Positions 33,993-43,252 of a stretch of 64,000 nucleotides of DNA are shown in pieces (position 1 is the first letter of the stretch; each line of letters opens with the position of its first letter). A model generated the notes under the pieces. It had not been told where the DNA came from and ran no database searches. It was given only the letters and a program-made list of their open reading frames with translations. A program made the translations under genes and the position numbers. Origin of the DNA: Bradyrhizobium archetypum (GTDB lineage Bacteria; Pseudomonadota; Alphaproteobacteria; Rhizobiales; Xanthobacteraceae); NCBI RefSeq assembly GCF_013114835.1, contig NZ_JAAVLW010000007.1, positions 124,001-188,000 of the forward strand, read 5' to 3'.

Positions 33993-34346
33993 TTACTGAC
34001 AGATGTGGCGGCGGCCGTCGTCGCCCCAGAATGTCGTTCCGGGCTGACAGACGAAACTACTATTATAGCCACCATAGTATCGCCGGCCATAGTAGCCGTC
34101 GTTATAAGCGTAAACGTTGTTTCTGAACGGCGCGGTCGCAATCGCGCCCGCCGTCCCGATCGCGCCGCCCACCACGCCCGCGGCTACTTCACCCGGCCAG
34201 AAGGCGCTGTGATTGTGATACATCCGCTGCTGCGTTTGCGGCGGCTGACGGATCGAATCCGATCGTCCGTGACTATCCTGCGCCAGCGCAGGCGCCGCGA
34301 TCGCGGTGGAAAGAACTGCGGCTGTTGTCAGGAGCTTCAGCTTCAT
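33993..34346 (-). CDS. Small secreted Tyr/Gly-rich protein
   Basis: 117 residues. ATG 34346 is chosen because GGAGAAG lies upstream; a TTG one codon earlier is possible. Signal peptide MKLKLLTTAAVLSTAIAAPALAQ. A glycine-rich hydrophobic middle (GEVAAGVVGGAIGTAGAIATAP) resembles a glycine-zipper. The Tyr-rich end YYGRRYYGGYNSSFVCQPGT leads to GDDGRRHICQ. The C-terminal Cys...RRHxC pattern matches the product at 23700-23954. Glycine-zipper secreted proteins often associate with the outer membrane. Confidence 0.78.
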   Translation of the reverse strand: MKLKLLTTAAVLSTAIAAPALAQDSHGRSDSIRQPPQTQQRMYHNHSAFWPGEVAAGVVGGAIGTAGAIATAPFRNNVYAYNDGYYGRRYYGGYNSSFVCQPGTTFWGDDGRRHICQ

Positions 34347-34484
34347 CAATCTTCTCCGTTATTGTGACGTCGGGCCAACGACCGCCGTCAGCGGCCGTTC
34401 CGATATCGTGATCGCTCCATTTCAAACGGATGTGAGGTTTCAGTTCCCCGGATATGTTCCGCAAATCTGCTCTCTGGCAATGTT

Positions 34485-35399
34485 TCAAGCAGCCACTTCG
34501 TGGCTTGCATATCGGGCGCGGTGCCAGATCGGATAAGCGAGCCAGAAGCCGAGTAATGCAATCATCGCGCAGGCGCCGGCGGCCAACGCAATCGGAGTAT
34601 TCTGGGTCGTCTTGAAGAAGACGACGGCGACATCGGAGGATATTCCGATGGCCAGCGGTATGGATCCCGCGATCACCAGGCGAGAGCCGATCTTGAAGAA
34701 ATCCGGGTCGTCTTCGCCCTGATAAGCGAGACGGTGTAGCGCAGCGGGCGTCATGAGCAGAACAACGGCGAACGCCACCGCACATAGTCCGGCGCAGTGG
34801 ATATATTTGAACAGCGCGGGCAGCTCATTGAATGCCTTGGTCAGCGTTGCGACCAGTTGAAATCCGAGGAGCGCCTGGCCGCCGGGAATGATGACCCGCG
34901 CTTCCGTCAGCATCTGTTCGATCTTTGACTTCAAGGAAGTCTTCTTGGGCTTTTCGTCCATCTGCTTTTTCCTATCCTGTCTCAACGCGAAACCGAGGCC
35001 GTACAGGAAGGCCAAGCCGATCGCGGTGAATGAGGATCCGACGACGATACCGAAGGTCCGGCCAAAGAGGTGTTCGAAAATCACGTACGCTGAGATTCCC
35101 AGGCCGACCGTAAGCGGCAGCAGGCTGGCGCCTGCTAGCATCGTCGCCGTGGTGATCGCTCCAGGTCGGCTTTCTCCCCGGAAGATGATCTGATGAAATA
35201 CCGAGGGCGCAATCAGCAGGCTGACACTGATCAGCATCAGCACAAGTCCCGCATTGTGGATCATGCGGCTTTCCTCGGAGATGTCAGGAAATCGCTCCTG
35301 GAACACCGCTTCGAATTGGAATCCGAAAAGCACCTGAGCGCCAAGGATCAGGAGCCTCGATTCATCCAGGGCAGTCTTCAACCGGCTTTCAATATCCAT
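34485..35399 (-). CDS. DUF6328-like integral membrane protein with internal duplication
   Basis: 304 residues built of two tandem homologous units joined by a charged linker (RQDRKKQMDEKPKKTSLKSK, about 140-160). Unit 1 begins ESRLLILGAQVLFGFQFEAV, unit 2 EARVIIPGGQALLGFQLVAT. Both continue with H-x-AGL and an SLLIAPSVFH or VLLMTPAALH segment and an acidic GE(S/D)xP turn. Each unit has about four membrane spans. Most relatives I know have one unit of about 150 residues. No function is known. Confidence 0.78.
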   Translation of the reverse strand: MDIESRLKTALDESRLLILGAQVLFGFQFEAVFQERFPDISEESRMIHNAGLVLMLISVSLLIAPSVFHQIIFRGESRPGAITTATMLAGASLLPLTVGLGISAYVIFEHLFGRTFGIVVGSSFTAIGLAFLYGLGFALRQDRKKQMDEKPKKTSLKSKIEQMLTEARVIIPGGQALLGFQLVATLTKAFNELPALFKYIHCAGLCAVAFAVVLLMTPAALHRLAYQGEDDPDFFKIGSRLVIAGSIPLAIGISSDVAVVFFKTTQNTPIALAAGACAMIALLGFWLAYPIWHRARYASHEVAA

Positions 35400-35679
35400 T
35401 TACGGCCTCCACGCACCAACAATCCCGTCATTCCTCGGTTCCCAGACGGTGCCGAACCGGACCATTCGAGGAACCATGCCGACCGATACCGGTTGACCGG
35501 AACGGCTCAATCTCAGGAAGCATCCTTATGGAATTAAACGGCAGGAGACTCGCGGCTCTGCTACGCATGGTCTCGAACATTCGGAACCAGGAGTGGCGCG
35601 CGAGCTGGCCACGAAGGCGGGCGCAATCGTCGAGATCGTCTCGCAGGCCTCAGGCGCCTGGTTGCATGCGAGGTCAGCC
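35400..35679. other. Gap with an in-frame 5' extension
   Basis: 280 bases between the divergent membrane-protein and PPC genes. The PPC reading frame is open for about 50 codons upstream of its chosen ATG (GVARELATKAGAIVEIVSQA), possibly the end of a lost gene. Confidence 0.45.
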
Positions 35680-36132
35680 ATGAAAAGCAAACGCGTCGGG
35701 CCCGACGAGCAGGCGCAGGTCCATGTCGTCATCTTGGATGCGGGCGAGGAGGCGTTTGCCGCGCTCACCCGCTTCGCCAATGAATCAGGGATTTCCGCGG
35801 CCTCGCTGACGGCGATCGGCGCCTTCGAACGGGCCACTGTCGGCTGGTTCGACATCGCCTCGAAGAACTATCGGAAGATCGAGGTCAACGAACAATGCGA
35901 GGTTTTGAGCGCGATCGGGGACGTCGCCGTTGGCGATGACGGCAAGCCAAGCCTCCATGTCCACATCGTGCTGGGGCTCGCCGACGGCTCGACCCGTGGC
36001 GGGCACCTCCTAGCGGGTACGGTGAGACCGACGCTCGAAGTGGTGTTGACCGAAGTCCCGGCAATGCTTCGACGAAAGAAGCGGTCGGAGCTCGGGCTTG
36101 CGCTGATCGATCTTGCGGCCGGCAGCGGGTAA
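35680..36132 (+). CDS. PPC-domain (DUF296) DNA-binding-type protein
   Basis: 150 residues from ATG 35680 with GAGG nearby. The PPC/DUF296 fold is plain: FVAALTRFANESGISAAS-type start, TAIGAFERATVGWFDIASKN, then SLHVHIVLGLADGSTRGGHL, where the His residues can bind metal. In plants the domain is joined to AT-hooks. Bacterial stand-alone versions are trimers of unknown role. The in-frame sequence before the ATG shows no PPC homology. It is followed 66 bases later by a ferritin-like gene, perhaps one stress unit. Confidence 0.85.
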   Translation: MKSKRVGPDEQAQVHVVILDAGEEAFAALTRFANESGISAASLTAIGAFERATVGWFDIASKNYRKIEVNEQCEVLSAIGDVAVGDDGKPSLHVHIVLGLADGSTRGGHLLAGTVRPTLEVVLTEVPAMLRRKKRSELGLALIDLAAGSG

Positions 36133-36198
36133 GTCGCGCGGCTTAGGAACAATCGCATTCAATCCTCTGTTGTTTGTCCGCCAACAATGGAGGACATC

Positions 36199-36690
36199 AT
36201 GGCTGAGAAGGACCTCAATGATTTGTTTCTCGATGCGCTCAAGGACATTTACTACGCCGAAAAGCAAATCCTGAAGGCGCTGCCGAAAATGGCGAGGGCC
36301 GCCAATTCTGACAAGCTGCGCGCCGCGTTCGAAAAGCATCAAGATGAGACCGAGGGCCAGGTCGAGCGTCTGGAAAAGATCTTCGAACTGCTCGGCAAGG
36401 CCGCGCGCGGCAAGAAATGCGATGCCATCGAAGGCATTATCGATGAAGGCAAGGAAATCATGGAAGAATATGCCGACACGCCTGCACTCGACGCCGGCCT
36501 CTTGGCCGCGGCCCAGGCCGTCGAGCATTACGAGATTTCACGCTACGGCACCCTGAAGGCTTGGGCGGCCAAGCTCAACAATCCGCAAGCTCTGAAGCTG
36601 CTCGATCAGACGCTGGTGGAAGAGAAGAAGACCGACGAGACGTTGACCAAAATCGCGGAAACGGCAGTCAATTACGAGGCCGCGGCATAG
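36199..36690 (+). CDS. YciE-like ferritin-fold protein (DUF892)
   Basis: 163 residues from ATG 36199 (GGAGG nine bases upstream). The family start is LNDLFLDALKDIYYAEKQIL, with Glu ligands expected in YYAEKQ, KHQDETEGQVERLE, AAAQAVEHYEISRYG and DQTLVEEKKTDE. The four-helix bundle binds a di-metal site. YciE/YciF proteins are stress-induced in enterics. The upstream PPC gene and downstream phosphatase give no clear pathway. Confidence 0.9.
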   Translation: MAEKDLNDLFLDALKDIYYAEKQILKALPKMARAANSDKLRAAFEKHQDETEGQVERLEKIFELLGKAARGKKCDAIEGIIDEGKEIMEEYADTPALDAGLLAAAQAVEHYEISRYGTLKAWAAKLNNPQALKLLDQTLVEEKKTDETLTKIAETAVNYEAAA

Positions 36691-36749
36691 CGCTGAAGGC
36701 TGGCCGACCGGCGGCGCAGGTTTCTCTTCCGGGCGCCGCCGGCCTTTGG

Positions 36750-37337
36750 CTAGCTGGGCATCCGCACGCGCCGGGCATTCCGGCGGGATAATCCAAAACC
36801 CGTCCAGCGCCTGAGCAGCCGTTCGACTGCTACGCCTATCGCAAGACCTGCGACCACGTCGCTGGCCCAGTGCGCCAATAGAACGATCCGCGTCAGGGCC
36901 AAGCCGGCGCCGATCGACCAGGCCAGGTTGCGTTTCGCGGGCGACAGCACCATAGCCGCCGACGCCAGCGCCCCGACATGCATGGCATGGCCGGATGGAA
37001 ACGCGTCTAGAGGCTTTCCTGAAAACGGAACGCCATGCAAGTGCCCGCGAACCACCATGCGGTCGGGACGCTTCTGGTCGAAGATGGACTTCAGTAGATG
37101 CGGCAGAAGGGTAACAGCGACCGTCGTGAGCAGGATATGGTTGCTGTCGGTGCGATGCTGCGCGTCTCGATGCCTGCAGTAGAGCCACCAGCCGGCGGCC
37201 AGCGCGCAAAGAAGATGTTCGTCTGCTCCCCAACTAAGGACCTGGGACGCCGTCTCGACCTTGGGATTCGTGTGCCGAGAAATCGCGTCTGCGATCTCGA
37301 TGTCGGTTTGGGTGGGTCGGACACGAAACAGCGCCAT
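36750..37337 (-). CDS. PAP2-family membrane phosphatase
   Basis: About 195 residues from ATG 37337; earlier starts up to 37406 are possible. The three phosphatase motifs are complete: KSIFDQKRP, FPSGHAMHVGALAS and TRIVLLAHWASDVVAG, giving the catalytic His pair and Asp. Membrane spans surround them. PAP2 enzymes dephosphorylate lipid phosphates such as phosphatidic acid or undecaprenyl pyrophosphate at the periplasmic face. It is convergent with the ferritin-like gene. Confidence 0.9.
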   Translation of the reverse strand: MALFRVRPTQTDIEIADAISRHTNPKVETASQVLSWGADEHLLCALAAGWWLYCRHRDAQHRTDSNHILLTTVAVTLLPHLLKSIFDQKRPDRMVVRGHLHGVPFSGKPLDAFPSGHAMHVGALASAAMVLSPAKRNLAWSIGAGLALTRIVLLAHWASDVVAGLAIGVAVERLLRRWTGFGLSRRNARRVRMPS

Positions 37338-37566
37338 TGTAAGCCCGTATCTCCTCGGAAAAAGAGCCCCACCAACCCCGTCCATGGGATTTTCAGCGGG
37401 GCTCAAGTCTCGACGTTGCGGGGGGAGGAAACGCCGGTACGGGAAAACCCGAGGTGCGTCTGATCGTTCCTGCGACGCCCCGGTTCCGGCGATTTCAGTG
37501 GCCGCACCGCGGCCGGTACCGGAGAGAAGTGCCGTAGCAGAACGCTCGCTAAGGTAGTCATCTTAC

Positions 37567-37580
37567 CACAAATATTTGTG
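37567..37580. promoter_or_regulatory. 14-bp perfect palindrome, candidate operator
   Basis: CACAAATATTTGTG is perfectly symmetrical and AT-rich in a GC-rich setting, about 85 bases upstream of the gene at 37663. No regulator gene is adjacent, so its binding protein is unknown. Confidence 0.45.
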
Positions 37581-37662
37581 CGATTAGCCCCGGCGTAAGC
37601 AAACGTTTAGCGGCTGCCCGTAAAATATCCGCATCAACGATTGCATTAACCCCTGGTTAGTC

Positions 37663-38190
37663 ATGCGCCTTCTGCCGATGAAAGAGCCGGACAGGTCCTG
37701 GCGATCGATCAAGGGCCAGTGGAAGAAAGACGCCGAAAGCGTCAGCGAGGACTTTTCGACCTTTTCGACCGGAAGTTTCTCCGCCTATGACGCCCTGACC
37801 AAGGACGGTGACAACCCCAACCTTTACTGCCTTTCCGACGGTGAACGGGTTCATGCGGCCTGCCAGGTGAGCCGCCTGATGATGAGCAAGTTTCCGAACC
37901 CCATCCTGCGCGCGCGCTTCATCGTCGTGTCTCCGATCTACGAGCTGGGAATCGCTGAAGCCGGCCAATACGCCCAGATGATGGTGGCGCTGTTCTCCGG
38001 CATCGTATGGCTGTCGCGGGACACGATGACCGCCAGCCACATCCGCTTCTTTCTGAAGAGCCCGGGAGATGCGCAGTATTTCGCGGCGTTGCGGGCGTCG
38101 ACGCCCGGCTCGCTGTTCTCGGAGTTCACGATCGACGGGGCACTGATCGAGTGCAGCCTCAAGGAAGCGGAGATGGCGGAAAGCGCCTGA
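37663..38190 (+). CDS. Hypothetical cytosolic protein
   Basis: 175 residues; ATG 37678 (MKEPDRSW) is an alternative start. There is no signal peptide. The middle has NPILRARFIVVSPIYELGIA and ALFSGIVWLSRDTMTASHIR, suggesting an alpha/beta fold. The end is SEFTIDGALIECSLKEAEMA. I know similar sequences only as Bradyrhizobium hypotheticals. The pseudogene at 38356 begins 165 bases later and was probably not part of the same unit. Confidence 0.72.
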   Translation: MRLLPMKEPDRSWRSIKGQWKKDAESVSEDFSTFSTGSFSAYDALTKDGDNPNLYCLSDGERVHAACQVSRLMMSKFPNPILRARFIVVSPIYELGIAEAGQYAQMMVALFSGIVWLSRDTMTASHIRFFLKSPGDAQYFAALRASTPGSLFSEFTIDGALIECSLKEAEMAESA

Positions 38191-38355
38191 TTCCGTGCTC
38201 GCCTTAACCTTGCGATAACTGATTTTGCTAACGCCCTTTTGGGTGGTGTTCCCTACAACAAGCTGCTGTGGGGGCGGCGAAAATGCTGAACAATTCATCG
38301 CAAGACATGATCGCGGGGGAGCCGGCCGCTGTTTGAGGCCGGCGCGCCGTGGCGA

Positions 38356-39413
38356 ATGAGGCTGAGCGCGATCCAGTGGCTGATCCTGAGCGCCGCGGGC
38401 ATCGTGCTCGCCATCATGCTCGGCACCGGCTATTTTGCCATGCAATACCGCGAGCGGGCGCTTGAAGTGGCCGAGCGCGAACTCAACAATAGCGCGCTGT
38501 TGCTGTCGCGGCATTTCGACCAGCAACTGAGCGATCTCCAGCACGTGCACGAGGACGTCATCGGCGGCATGTATGCCGACGGAATAGATACGTCGGCTGA
38601 GTTCGAACAGAGAATGTCGAGCTTAAGCGCGCACGAGATGCTGCGCGCAAAACTTCTAACGCTGCCGCATGTCGGTGCGCTGAACCTGTGGAATGCCAAG
38701 GGATGGCTGATCAATTCCTCTGAGATGTGGCCGGTGCCCGACGTGAGCATCGCGGATCGCCAGTACTTTAAGGAGTTCACGTCGGGACGGCCGACGTCCG
38801 ACGTGATCGTCGAACCGGTCGTCAGCAAGGTGACGAAGAACTGGACCACCGCGCGCAAGATCGTCGGCCGCAACGGCGGCCCATATCCGCATCGCCGTCA
38901 ACGTCTCGCCGGTGCAGTTTCGCTCGGAAACATTGTCGCTGAAAGTCGCCGCGGCGCTCACTGAGAGCGGGCTCGACCCCCGCCGGTTGGAGCTGGAGAT
39001 CACCGAAGCCGTCCTGATCGCGGACGACGACGCCGCGCTGGCGACGCTGACCAGCTCCGCGCGCTCGGTATTCACATCGCGCTCGACGATTTCGGGACCG
39101 GCTATTCGTCGCTGCAATATTTGCAGCGCTTTCCGTTCGACAAGATCAAGATTGATCGTTCTTTCGTCAAGGAAGTGACGTGCAATTCCTCATCGGCCTC
39201 GATCATCCGCGCGGTGGTCAGCATCGCCGCCGACCGCAACATGATCACCACGGCGGAAGGCGTCGAGATGCTGCAGCAGCGTGAGACCGTACAGAATCTC
39301 GGGTGCACGCAGATGCAGGGCTATCTGTTCAGCGCGGCGCGTCCGGCGCAAGAAATTCGCGCGCTGTGGCGTCGGGGGAGGCCGGTGTCGAGGCGGCGGC
39401 GTGACAGGTTCCT
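38356..39413 (+). pseudogene. Decayed sensor/EAL-domain gene (internal deletion plus frameshift)
   Basis: Frame 1 (38356-about 38878) encodes a membrane segment and the first part of a periplasmic double-Cache sensor (SLSAHEMLRAKLLTLPHVGA, YFKEFTSGRPTSDVIVEPVV). It then jumps within RNG to frame 2, which carries the middle of an EAL domain (AHIRIAVNVSPVQFRSETL, ELEITEAVL). Near 39050 a one-base loss (CTGACC for an expected CTGCACC) shifts to frame 1 again: HIALDDFGTGYSSLQYLQRF and DKIKIDRSF. The second half of the sensor, TM2, any GGDEF domain and the EAL motif itself are missing, so the product cannot be an active c-di-GMP phosphodiesterase. Confidence 0.85.
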
Positions 39414-39420
39414 CTTTAGA

Positions 39421-41880
39421 TCATGCCTGCGGACGTGCCTCGGAAATAGCCTTCCTGAGAATCCGCGACAGCAATTCCACCGAATAGGGTTTCTGGATCA
39501 GCTCGAAGCCGCGGTGGGCGCTCTCTGCGAGCACGTTGCTGTAGCCGCTGGTCAAAACCACGGGCAGTCCGGGATAGCGCTCGCGGATCAGGCCGGCGAG
39601 CTCGACGCCGTTCATCCCGGGCATGATGACGTCGGAAAACACCAGATCGGCGGAGAACTCGTCCTCGGCCAGGATCGCGAGCGCGGCATCCGCGCTGGCG
39701 ACGCGGCGCACCGTGTAGCCGAGATCTTCCAACAGTTCAGTGGAGAACTGCCCGACATCGTCATTGTCCTCGACCACGAGCACGCGGTAGCCGCGGCCGC
39801 GCGCGGCGGGTTCGCTGCCGGTCGCGGCAGCCTCGACGGCGTCGGCCGGCATCGGGGCCTGCGGCAAGTAGATCGTAAACGTCGCGCCCTGGCCGGGCTC
39901 GCTTGCGACCGCAATGTCGCCGTCGGACTGCTTGGCAAAGCCAAACGCTTGGCTGAGCCCGAGGCCGGTGCCCTTGCCGACTTCCTTGGTGGTGAAGAAC
40001 GGCTCAAAGATCGTCTCGAGCAGGGCAGGCGGAATGCCGATGCCGGTATCGGTGACGGTGACGGCGACGAAGTCGCCGCTGCGGGCGGGCTGCGCGCGCA
40101 GCGGCGGAATGGCCTCCACTTTGCAGACCTGGATGGTCAACCGTCCCTCGCTGTCCATGGCATCGCGGCTATTGACGGCGAGATTCATCAGCGCGGTCTC
40201 GAACTGCGCGACGTCGGCAATGGCGAAGCAGTTGAGATCGGCAATGTCGACATCGATCCTGATCCGGGCGCCGACGAGGGGACGGATCAACTGCACGACG
40301 GATTCGACCTGGGTGCCGACATTGAAGACCTGCGGCTTCAGCGGCTGCCTGCGCGCGAATGCCAGTAGCTGTCCGGTCAGCTTGGAGGCGCGCTCCACGG
40401 TCTCGCCGATCGCGTCGATGTAGCGCCGGCGCCGCTCTTCCGGCAACTCGCGGCGGCGCAGGAAATCGGTCGCGGAGCGGATGATGGTCAAGAGATTGTT
40501 GAAATCGTGCGCCACGCCGCCGGTCAATTGTCCGACCGCTTCCATCTTCTGCGACTGGCGCAGCGCTTCTTCACCCTGGCGGCGCTCGGTGACGTCGATG
40601 GCCTCCGGCACTGCACCGATGACCGTGCCGTGGCGGTCGTGCAGCGGGCGCATCGCGAAGTCGAAATAGCGGTCGCCGATCGGCAGATGCAGCAGCATCT
40701 CGGTCTTGACCTCGTCGCCTCGCATCACGTCGATGAAGGCGTTGTGGACGGTGTCGCGCATGCCTGGTGTCGCTGTGAACCAGGGCGTTTCCCAGAACGG
40801 TCGGCCGGCCACCGCGCTGGCATCAGTGCGGATGCCGGCCAGCGCTGTCCTGTTGGCATAGAGCACGTCGCCGTGCTGATTGAGCAGCGCCTGGTATTGA
40901 TGGCTGGTCTCGAATATCGCCCGCATCTGGGCTTCGCTGGATTCGAGTTGCGCCGTTCGCTCGGTGATCTTCAATTCGAGGATCTCGTTCAGCCGGCGCA
41001 AATCGTGCTCGGCCTGCTTGGCTGCCGTGATGTCGTGGGCGACGCCGATGAAGCCGATGTGATTGCCGGTCGGATCCCAGCGCGGCTGGGATTCCGAGCG
41101 CAGCCACCGCCATTCACCGTCGGCGCGCTGATAACGGGCCTCGAGCACGAACGGCTTCAGCGAGGCCTCGCCTGCGATCGATTCCTGCACGACGCGCGAC
41201 ATGTCGTCCGGGTGTAGCCGCTTGCGCCAGTCGAACACGATGGCTTGGTCGAATGGCAGCCCGAGGAAATCGAGATAGGCTTGGTTGGCGAAGGAACGCG
41301 TGCGGTCGAGCTTGGTAACCCAGATCGGCACCGGCGCGCTGTCGGCGATCAGGCGGAAGCGCTCCTCGCTTTCACGTAAAGTCGCCTGCGCCAGCATTTG
41401 CGGGGTGACGTCGAGATCGGCGCCGACCAGTCGCAGCGCGCGGCCGTCGGCTTCGCGCTCGATCTTGGCGACGACGCGGATCCAACGGATCGCGCCGTCA
41501 TTCGGCCGTATGATGCGATATTCCGCCGAGTAATCCTCGCTTTGGCTCTTCAATATGCCGAACAGGTGTTGGACCGTCCGCTCGCGATCCTCGGGATGGA
41601 TTCGGCTGACCCATTCCTCGTAGGTCTCGTTGGCCGCTTCGGGCGGCAAACCGTGAACCAGAAGATATTCGGGGGATCGGCGGTTCTTGACGCCGTCACG
41701 GAAATCGATTTCGAGACCGCCGACGCCGGCGATGCGCTGAATCCGCGCCAGCTCGGCTTCGCGCTCCTGCAAGGCACGATGGGCTCTGTCGCGCTCGCTC
41801 GCGATTTCCTGCAGGTGTTGCCGCAGGCGTTCGGCGGCGGCAGTTTCGGGAAGGACGTTCGTCGTGTCGGAAGGGGTCAT
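39421..41880 (-). CDS. Soluble hybrid PAS histidine kinase with receiver domain
   Basis: 819 residues from ATG 41880. No membrane segment. A coiled N-terminus, three PAS/PAC units (about 45-160, 170-295 and 320-435), a dimerisation box with His458 (GQLTGGVAHDFNNLL), a GHKL ATPase domain (NLAVNSRDAMDSEG, DTGIGIP, GKGTGLGLSQAFGF) and a C-terminal receiver with Asp750 (DLVFSDVIMPGMNG). A cytosolic signal is likely. The architecture matches the kinase at 51418, so the two are paralogues. No partner regulator is adjacent; phosphorelay through the attached receiver is expected. Confidence 0.93.
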   Translation of the reverse strand: MTPSDTTNVLPETAAAERLRQHLQEIASERDRAHRALQEREAELARIQRIAGVGGLEIDFRDGVKNRRSPEYLLVHGLPPEAANETYEEWVSRIHPEDRERTVQHLFGILKSQSEDYSAEYRIIRPNDGAIRWIRVVAKIEREADGRALRLVGADLDVTPQMLAQATLRESEERFRLIADSAPVPIWVTKLDRTRSFANQAYLDFLGLPFDQAIVFDWRKRLHPDDMSRVVQESIAGEASLKPFVLEARYQRADGEWRWLRSESQPRWDPTGNHIGFIGVAHDITAAKQAEHDLRRLNEILELKITERTAQLESSEAQMRAIFETSHQYQALLNQHGDVLYANRTALAGIRTDASAVAGRPFWETPWFTATPGMRDTVHNAFIDVMRGDEVKTEMLLHLPIGDRYFDFAMRPLHDRHGTVIGAVPEAIDVTERRQGEEALRQSQKMEAVGQLTGGVAHDFNNLLTIIRSATDFLRRRELPEERRRRYIDAIGETVERASKLTGQLLAFARRQPLKPQVFNVGTQVESVVQLIRPLVGARIRIDVDIADLNCFAIADVAQFETALMNLAVNSRDAMDSEGRLTIQVCKVEAIPPLRAQPARSGDFVAVTVTDTGIGIPPALLETIFEPFFTTKEVGKGTGLGLSQAFGFAKQSDGDIAVASEPGQGATFTIYLPQAPMPADAVEAAATGSEPAARGRGYRVLVVEDNDDVGQFSTELLEDLGYTVRRVASADAALAILAEDEFSADLVFSDVIMPGMNGVELAGLIRERYPGLPVVLTSGYSNVLAESAHRGFELIQKPYSVELLSRILRKAISEARPQA

Positions 41881-41936
41881 GCGTGCCGGCAACCTCTGCT
41901 GGCACTTTCACACAAGAAGCGGCCGACTTTCCAGCT

Positions 41937-42707
41937 TCATTTGCTCTTGGTGGCTGACCGGCAGTTATAGGCCCTGCGGAACCCGGCGGCTTGCGCATCT
42001 TCCTCGGAACAGAACCAGCGGTCCGGCTTCAATCCCGGGTAGGAACGGCATGCCTGCAGATGGTAGATGCCGACGTTCCCGGTGACGCGTGCTCGAACGG
42101 CGCGCTTTCCTTTGATATTGCAGCCCGCTGGCATCACGAGTTCCTCCGGGAACAGGGCCTCGCGGATTTCGCGGTCGCGATCGGCGCGGCACGCGGCGCC
42201 GAGCAGGGCAGGGCCGTCCTTCAGTCCGGAGCGGAAGTGTTGCGGCTCGACAATGCACCCTTTCCACAGTCCCTGACGCTCTTCCATGGCGCGGCCTTGT
42301 TCCCGCTGGTACTTGCTTGACGCAGCGTCAACAGCGACGGCGAATCCCTTGCGGATCATCAATTCGCTCAGGCTGGTCGTGTCGCCCTCGATTTTGCATG
42401 CGCCGATGTGTCGTTTCTTGTTCATCGGATCGATGCCCAGGTCATCGCAGCGAACCTGTTTGCCGTCGATCAGCCCGGTCAGTTGGGCGCGCGCCTCAAT
42501 CCCGCATGTCCACACGTCGGCATGCTCGTCGATGCAAAGTTGATCGACCGGTGGGGCATCGATCTCGAGAAGGCGATAGATGACATTGCCCAGTTGAAGC
42601 GTGTTGCCATCCCGGACGATGGCGGTAGCTGCCGAACTCGGGCTGGCTGGAAGGAGGATCGACAGCAACGCCGCAACCAGAAGGATTCGTAACCGCATCT
42701 GTTTCAT
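41937..42707 (-). CDS. Exported thermonuclease-family protein
   Basis: About 256 residues from ATG 42707. A signal peptide (LRILLVAALLSILLPASPSSA) precedes an SNase-like OB-fold: VRDGNTLQLGNVIYRLLEID, then EARAQLTGLIDGKQVRCDD and LSELMIRKGFAVAV. The catalytic Arg/Glu/Arg set is only partly recognisable. A C-terminal half (about 165-256) with six Cys and ACRSYPGLKPDRWFCSEEDA is an extra domain seen in rhizobial homologues. Nuclease activity is plausible but unproved. Confidence 0.85.
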   Translation of the reverse strand: MKQMRLRILLVAALLSILLPASPSSAATAIVRDGNTLQLGNVIYRLLEIDAPPVDQLCIDEHADVWTCGIEARAQLTGLIDGKQVRCDDLGIDPMNKKRHIGACKIEGDTTSLSELMIRKGFAVAVDAASSKYQREQGRAMEERQGLWKGCIVEPQHFRSGLKDGPALLGAACRADRDREIREALFPEELVMPAGCNIKGKRAVRARVTGNVGIYHLQACRSYPGLKPDRWFCSEEDAQAAGFRRAYNCRSATKSK

Positions 42708-42905
42708 TTCAATCAATTCCGCACACCGCTGCGCCTTCTAGCATAAGGCGGCGTGATTGAACCAAGACGCTGGCGCTAATTGTTGGTGGCCAGGGCTGGG
42801 GAAAAAGATCAATGCGTTAAGCTACCACCTCGAATGGCGGGCCATTGACTTCGTGCTAGAACGAAATAAGAACATATGCAGCGTCGCTCAACACGGAATG
42901 CTGCC

Positions 42906-43115
42906 ATGTCGTCCTCTTCACAGCCGAAGTCCGAAGCGGGCGACGAGCTGGAAACCGCTGTAGATCAGGCTATTTCCGCTTGCGGCGGCGACATGAGGGC
43001 GACAATCCGGGCGCTGATCGTGGCCAACGAATATCTGGAATCCGAGGTCGCCGAGCTGATGAAGGCGGTATCCCACGCTTATGCGCGGGGGCGATTCAAC
43101 TCCTATTCCGGGTGA
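42906..43115 (+). CDS. Small conserved hypothetical protein
   Basis: 69 residues from ATG 42906. The sequence MSSSSQPKSEAGDELETAVD, then ACGGDMRATIRALIVANEYL and AVSHAYARGRF, matches a short cytosolic protein I remember as highly conserved in Bradyrhizobium with no role assigned. It is helical. It precedes the carboxylase gene by 137 bases. Confidence 0.75.
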   Translation: MSSSSQPKSEAGDELETAVDQAISACGGDMRATIRALIVANEYLESEVAELMKAVSHAYARGRFNSYSG

Positions 43116-43252
43116 CGAGCGATAGGCCGCCGTGGCGAGGCCGATACGAGACCGTTGCCTCCATCGATTTTTGCTGTACGACGGGTGGGTTACCCCGCGT
43201 CCCGTATTCCATTGCGGGGGAGGATCCTGCCTAGAGCTCAAGCAAGAAGAAC

